DNA from: Phoronis ovalis
Lineage: Eukaryota; Phoronida; Phoronidae
Length of the DNA stretch: 13,126 bases
Direction of reading: 5' to 3'
NCBI GenBank assembly: GCA_028565635.1
Contig: JAOXYB010018428.1
Location: 5,168 to 18,293, forward strand
Below, one piece after another: positions 9,854-13,126 of the stretch; positions within the stretch are counted from its first letter, which is position 1, and every line of letters starts with the position of its first letter. A program made the translations under genes and the position numbers. The notes beneath the pieces are model-generated. The model saw only the letters and a list, made by a program, of their open reading frames with translations. It was not told the origin of the DNA and did not search any database.

Positions 9854-10002
9854 ATGTCTTGTTCTGGAGACTCTGGTATTGCTGTAACGTGCAGTAGCGA
9901 GTCCAGATGCAATTTCAGTGATAGCGCCCAAAAACTACCTGTGACAACAACTGTACATTTTGCAGATGCAAAAGGAGTTCGCGTTCAAAAACCGATAAAG
10001 CG
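9854..10002 (+). CDS. Dispanin coding exon 1 (cytosolic N-terminus)
   Basis: This encodes residues 1-49 and two bases of Arg50, ending at CG before a strong GTAAGT donor (10003). The sequence begins MSCSGDSGIAVTC, is rich in Ser and has cysteines at 3, 13 and 19. No domain is recognised; in dispanins this segment is variable and cytosolic. It has no signal peptide, as expected for this family. The exon probably begins at 9853, just after an AG acceptor. Confidence 0.75.
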
Positions 10003-12248
10003 GTAAGTTGCAGGCTTCATGGCCTAGAGTCAAATTCTATTCTTCTTTGGAATGGTCCATAGCGACGATGGGTGATTTGCTCACGATTTATCACTGTGAA
10101 TGCACCACTTAAGTGAAAGTAGTATGTATAGGTATTTGAAAATATATACATTTTAACTTTTTCAATACAGGACTTTCAGATAAAACAGTTTTCGATTTTC
10201 ATCACGGGTTAAATTCGTTCTGTAATGACATACCATCAAAATGTACTAAGGGAACATCCGGGGTGTTGCTATAGCATAATGGAAGATTGAATACACGTAA
10301 AGCGAACCATCGGAGAACATTTTTGTTTAAACATTTTGAATTTAAAAAGTTAAGATATATTTCAAGTACCTCTATAGGTATTGTCTATTTTCACAGTTTT
10401 TCGAGTGCAGTTGAAAAATGGTTTTAGTAGCAAAAAAAAATAGTAAAACTGCATTATATTGCATCACATGAGTAATTCGAAATATTTAAAATCACTTTGA
10501 TTCGCAAAATCTGAAGTTGAGCTATTTCTTCGTCACTGCTGAAGTTTTGTTGCTTTTTATAATAAAGCTGTTGACGACGACACACCAAGTTCTAGCAGGC
10601 GATTATTGTCCTTCATTATATGTGTGCGGGAGACATAAAGACCACATATGGAAAAATGGATTGTAATAATGTCGCTTATAGAGTGAGGTTTTACTAGGGT
10701 AAGAAGGGGAACTCATTGATCGATATGCCTTGCTATACGAATGCAGCAACACAGTCCCATATTAGCTCCTAATACATGCGAAACTGTAGCGTGGCAAGAA
10801 CTAGACTATGAAAATGCGATAGTGCAAAAAACATATTGGTGGAAGCAGTCGACCATTTAAGTTTTGTTAGTAACATTGAAATAAGTTGGCATTTCATGTA
10901 AGTAGGAATTGTAAGAATTACAGTTAATATTATATAGATGTTAAGGAATGAGAAAACTTGACATGAATGGAGAAATAAAATCATATGCGGATTCTCTTGA
11001 TCAATGTACATGTATAGACTTTTAGTTCATGATCTTTAATACCCGATCGACGTCATCTAACATTTAATCTTGAACAAAATTTTAGAATAGGTTTCTATAA
11101 GCTCTTCTATTACTTTTGCAGGTTAATTCAAGTGACTTTAGTTTTTGATTCAGTTTTTTTTTGTTTGATGAAGCACTAAACGTCAAACATTTCGGACACT
11201 TGCGTCATATTCAAAACAACAACGGAAAATCCTAAATGGTGCGAATACTATAATTGAAGAACAAGTAAAAAAACTCAATCGAATACTATAATTGAAGAAC
11301 AAGTAAAAACTCAACCACCTTTCCTGAAATAGTTATAATTTCGCACAAGCTTCCACTGAATGACTTTTATTTGCGACGAGTTTTAGAAATATCTTCTCGA
11401 AGACAAATTTACACAACTTGTACAATTATTTGCAGACTACATTTTTATGTGCTTTTTTCTTCCTAGCTATAGGCCCTATTTATCTTCTTGTATATTGTTT
11501 AATATATGCATTATTCAGTTACGATATGTTTTTTCTTTTATTTTGAATTATAAACCCCCAGTTTTCTTCCTATAGGCCCTATTGTGATCTGTAATGTTCT
11601 TTTAATACACCTTCTTGCATATTGTTTAATATATGCATTATTCAGTTACAATATGTTTTTTCTTTTATTTTCAGATATAAACCTCCGAACTATATAATAT
11701 TGTCAACCATAATCCTTATTACAAACCCACCGCTAGGAATTATAGCATTATATTATGCTATAATGTCTAACAGAATGTTGAAAGCAAAGAAAATCAGGAC
11801 AGCAACGAAATACAGTACGGTATCCCTCGGTTTCTGTATTGCAGCAGCAGTCAGCAGTGTGATCATTGCAGTTCACGTTGTCCTCTTGATTCATTGGAAA
11901 TTGAATGCAAATTCCAATGGGCCTGGGAAAAATATCAACTTGCAAACGATCCAAGACGAAAATCCAGTAGCAGAAGTGAATTCTTCCGACACATCTTGGC
12001 TTTCTGGTATAATAAATATCAAATTCCACAATTATAAGAGGAAGCCATTCAGCAATAAAACTATAATAAGGACAATTTCAGACAATAGTCACTTAACCAA
12101 TCCAACGCCATTTATGATACGATTCCCTAAAAACACGTCAGACGAGAAGTTGAATCACTCATGGCACTTGAACAATAATGACACTTCTCACAGAGAACGA
12201 CACATTGGCCAAATAAATGGCGAAAAACTGTGGGAGTTTTTGTCATGA
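9854..12248 (+). CDS. Dispanin / CD225 (IFITM-like) transmembrane protein
   Basis: Coding join 9854-10002 and 11675-12248, 723 bases including the stop, 240 residues. Residues 53-122 match the CD225 domain: PPNYIILS, then PLGIIALYYA, a basic loop (80-97, with K86, K88, K89, R91 and K95), an A-x-x-x-S stretch (A93, S97) and a second hydrophobic helix (about 98-122). In the family, the first helix dips into the membrane and the second crosses it, leaving the N-terminus in the cytosol and the C-terminus outside; members include vertebrate IFITM antiviral proteins and neuronal/proline-rich relatives. Here a tail of about 115 residues follows, with five N-glycosylation sequons (N152, N177, N203, N210, N218), which fits an outside C-terminus. 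The domain lacks the usual Cys pair before PLG (it reads TNPPLG) and the GD of the loop. There is an in-frame TGA upstream at 9833. No canonical AATAAA lies within 600 bases downstream. The function of this member is unknown. Confidence 0.82.
10207..10270 (+). repeat. Dispersed repeat, copy 2 (in dispanin intron 2)
   Basis: Diverged partner of 5645-5720, sharing the TTCGTT..GTAATGA block and the AACATCCGGGGTGTTG end. It is inside the second intron of the dispanin gene. Confidence 0.55.
10618..10649. repeat. Inverted repeat ATATGTG / CACATAT
   Basis: Seven-base perfect arms flank an 18-base loop within the dispanin intron. This is short enough to be chance. Confidence 0.6.
11242..11316. repeat. 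38-bp tandem duplication
   Basis: Two nearly identical copies (11242-11279 and 11280-11316) begin CGAATACTATAATTGAAGAA. They differ in A-run length near the end and by the closing bases. Confidence 0.9.
11455..11688 (+). repeat. Tandem duplication spanning the intron 3' splice site and exon start
   Basis: 11484-11560 aligns with 11611-11687 at an offset of 127 bases, with few differences. The shared part covers the branch/polypyrimidine region, the acceptor and the first codons of the exon. A second shared block containing TATAGGCCCTATT lies at 11468-11480 and 11571-11583 (offset 103). In the upstream copy the acceptor CAG has become GAA, so it cannot serve as a splice site there. The following codons still read Tyr-Lys-Pro-Pro with third-base changes only. 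Confidence 0.85.
11675..12248 (+). CDS. Dispanin coding exon 2 (CD225 domain and glycosylated tail)
   Basis: The acceptor is TTTTATTTTCAG ending at 11674. The first base completes Arg50 (CG/A), then YKPPNY opens the CD225 domain; the exon runs to TGA at 12246-12248. It encodes both membrane helices and the C-terminal tail, which ends in GEKLWEFLS. The frame is also open upstream to an ATG at 11622, but that part is the polypyrimidine tract of the acceptor. Confidence 0.85.
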
Positions 12249-12936
12249 TATATCCACAAAAGTAAATGCTTAAATCTTTTTTTCAAAATAGACTTTCAGA
12301 GAGCAAAAGACAACTCGTTGACTACAGAGAATATGTCCTGACTGTGCATGGAGTCCCTAGAACAGGCAATATTTAGTTACACAGAAGGTAACAATAGGCA
12401 ATATACTCTTGCTGTTGCAACAAACACAATACACGTGTACAGTTTACAATCATTAACACATGTATATTGGAGTTCTTTAATGTTTGACCACTTGTGGGAC
12501 TATGTGCACATATGCCTCCACCTCCTGAACAAGTACAAAATTGTCATTTTCAACTAGCTACTTAAACTCATGCATACTGGGATACTGGCAAACGGTAGTC
12601 CGGTAAAATCTGCCTACAAAATAGTAGCAGAAAGTAGCGTGCTGGTAGAAAATGAAATGTTGTTCTAGCGGCGTTTAATACTGTGCAAAAGTTTTATTCT
12701 CAAGTGCATGGCAAAGCTTTGCGCAGTATGCGCCACCTATATGTTGGTAAATAACGTAATAGATGACAAATAATAATAGAGTGCAGGCGAATAGAGTGCT
12801 TACATTTCTTAAAGGCGAACGATGAATGACGAGCAAATTGTGTGTGAGAAGTAAAAAAAACCGTAATTATAGTGGTGTATACTATGGAATTACAGACCGG
12901 TCAAAAATCGTCGTCCCATTTGCTCTGTGTACTTAG
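12249..12936 (+). other. 3' UTR and downstream flank; no further gene seen
   Basis: The 3' UTR of the dispanin transcript should lie in the first part. There is no AATAAA or ATTAAA; only variants such as AATATA (near 12396) and AATACA (near 12429) occur, so the poly(A) site is undefined. A 69-codon open frame at 12348-12557 has no recognisable feature. A hairpin lies at 12863-12893. Confidence 0.4.
12863..12893. repeat. Hairpin GTAATTATAGT / ACTATGGAATTAC
   Basis: Complementary arms (12863-12873 and 12881-12893) with a two-base bulge and a seven-base loop lie about 45 bases before the minisatellite. Confidence 0.6.
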
Positions 12937-13126
12937 GTACGACGACTTTAAATAATGTACGATGGACGACTTAAATAATGCATGTACGACGACTTAAATA
13001 ATGTACGATGGACGACTTAAATAATGCATGTACGACGACTTAGATAATGTACGATGGACGACTTAAATAATGCATGTACGACGACTTAGATAATGTACGA
13101 TCGACTTAAAAAGTTCATGGATGTAC
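12937..13126. repeat. 46-bp minisatellite, four copies, cut by the window edge
   Basis: Copies start at 12937, 12984, 13030 and 13076 with GTACGACGACTT. Each 46-bp unit contains two related half-units, one starting GTACGACGACTTAAATAAT and one GTACGATGGACGACTTAAAT, so the unit is itself an old duplication. Copies three and four share a TTAGATAAT variant; the last has lost bases after GTACGAT and then diverges. The array reaches the end of the window. Confidence 0.95.

Larger units (their letters stand above)
10003..11674 (+). other. Dispanin intron between the two coding exons
   Basis: This 1672-base phase-2 intron runs from GTAAGT to TTTTATTTTCAG. No coding stretch is seen. It contains dispersed-repeat copy 2 (10207-10270), a 7-bp-arm inverted repeat (10618-10649), a 38-bp tandem duplication (11242-11316) and a decayed duplicate of its own acceptor (11484-11560). 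Confidence 0.7.

Noticed and set aside
11622-11674. ATG at 11622 as the start of the dispanin
   Set aside because: The bases encoding these 18 residues are the polypyrimidine tract and AG of a strong acceptor. An upstream exon splices in phase and supplies an N-terminus.
11748-12029. Minus-strand 93-codon frame
   Set aside because: It is antisense to the CD225 exon and has no recognisable feature.
12348-12557. Plus-strand 69-codon frame after the dispanin stop
   Set aside because: It lies in the likely 3' UTR and has no family features or coding context.
12937-13126. CRISPR-like array
   Set aside because: The repeats are head to tail without unique spacers and the context is eukaryotic, so it is a minisatellite.

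Overview
This looks like nuclear DNA from an animal, probably an invertebrate. It is AT-rich, genes are sparse and split by introns with canonical GT/AG borders, long non-coding stretches separate them, and tandem and dispersed repeats are common. A mollusc or another lophotrochozoan is my best guess, from the gene families and general look; no sequence feature proves it. There is no sign of bacterial operons, ribosome binding sites or phage genes.

Two genes can be supported, arranged head to head about 4.5 kb apart. On the minus strand, from 3310 leftwards and running off the window, lies the 5' part of a gene resembling cyclic nucleotide-binding domain-containing protein 2 (CNBD2). I assembled it from four exons (3310-2684, 1185-1109, 927-794, 409-348) whose splice phases agree, giving about 300 residues. 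The cyclic-nucleotide-binding domain itself should lie beyond the left edge. Exon 1 encodes a long, charged, probably disordered N-terminal region with several basophilic (PKA-type) phosphorylation motifs.

On the plus strand, 7858-12248 holds a complete dispanin/CD225 (IFITM-like) gene: a TATA box near 7862, a predicted non-coding first exon ending at 7990, a coding exon at 9854-10002 and a last exon at 11675-12248. The product is a 240-residue protein with a two-helix CD225 domain and an unusual 115-residue C-terminal tail carrying five N-glycosylation sequons.

The rest is intron or intergenic DNA. 3311-7857 has no convincing gene; it holds a hairpin, a degraded tRNA-like element and one copy of a dispersed repeat whose partner is in the dispanin intron. 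The first dispanin intron has a cluster of hairpin-prone repeats of about 45 bp (8520-8960). The second has a 38-bp tandem duplication and a decayed duplicate of its own 3' splice site. The right end (12937-13126) is a 46-bp minisatellite that continues out of the window.

Nothing ties the two genes to one pathway. I see no evidence of a wholly new system. The most notable items are the glycosylation-rich tail of the dispanin, the duplicated splice acceptor, and the PKA-motif cluster in the CNBD2-like N-terminus. All exon borders are predictions from the sequence alone.
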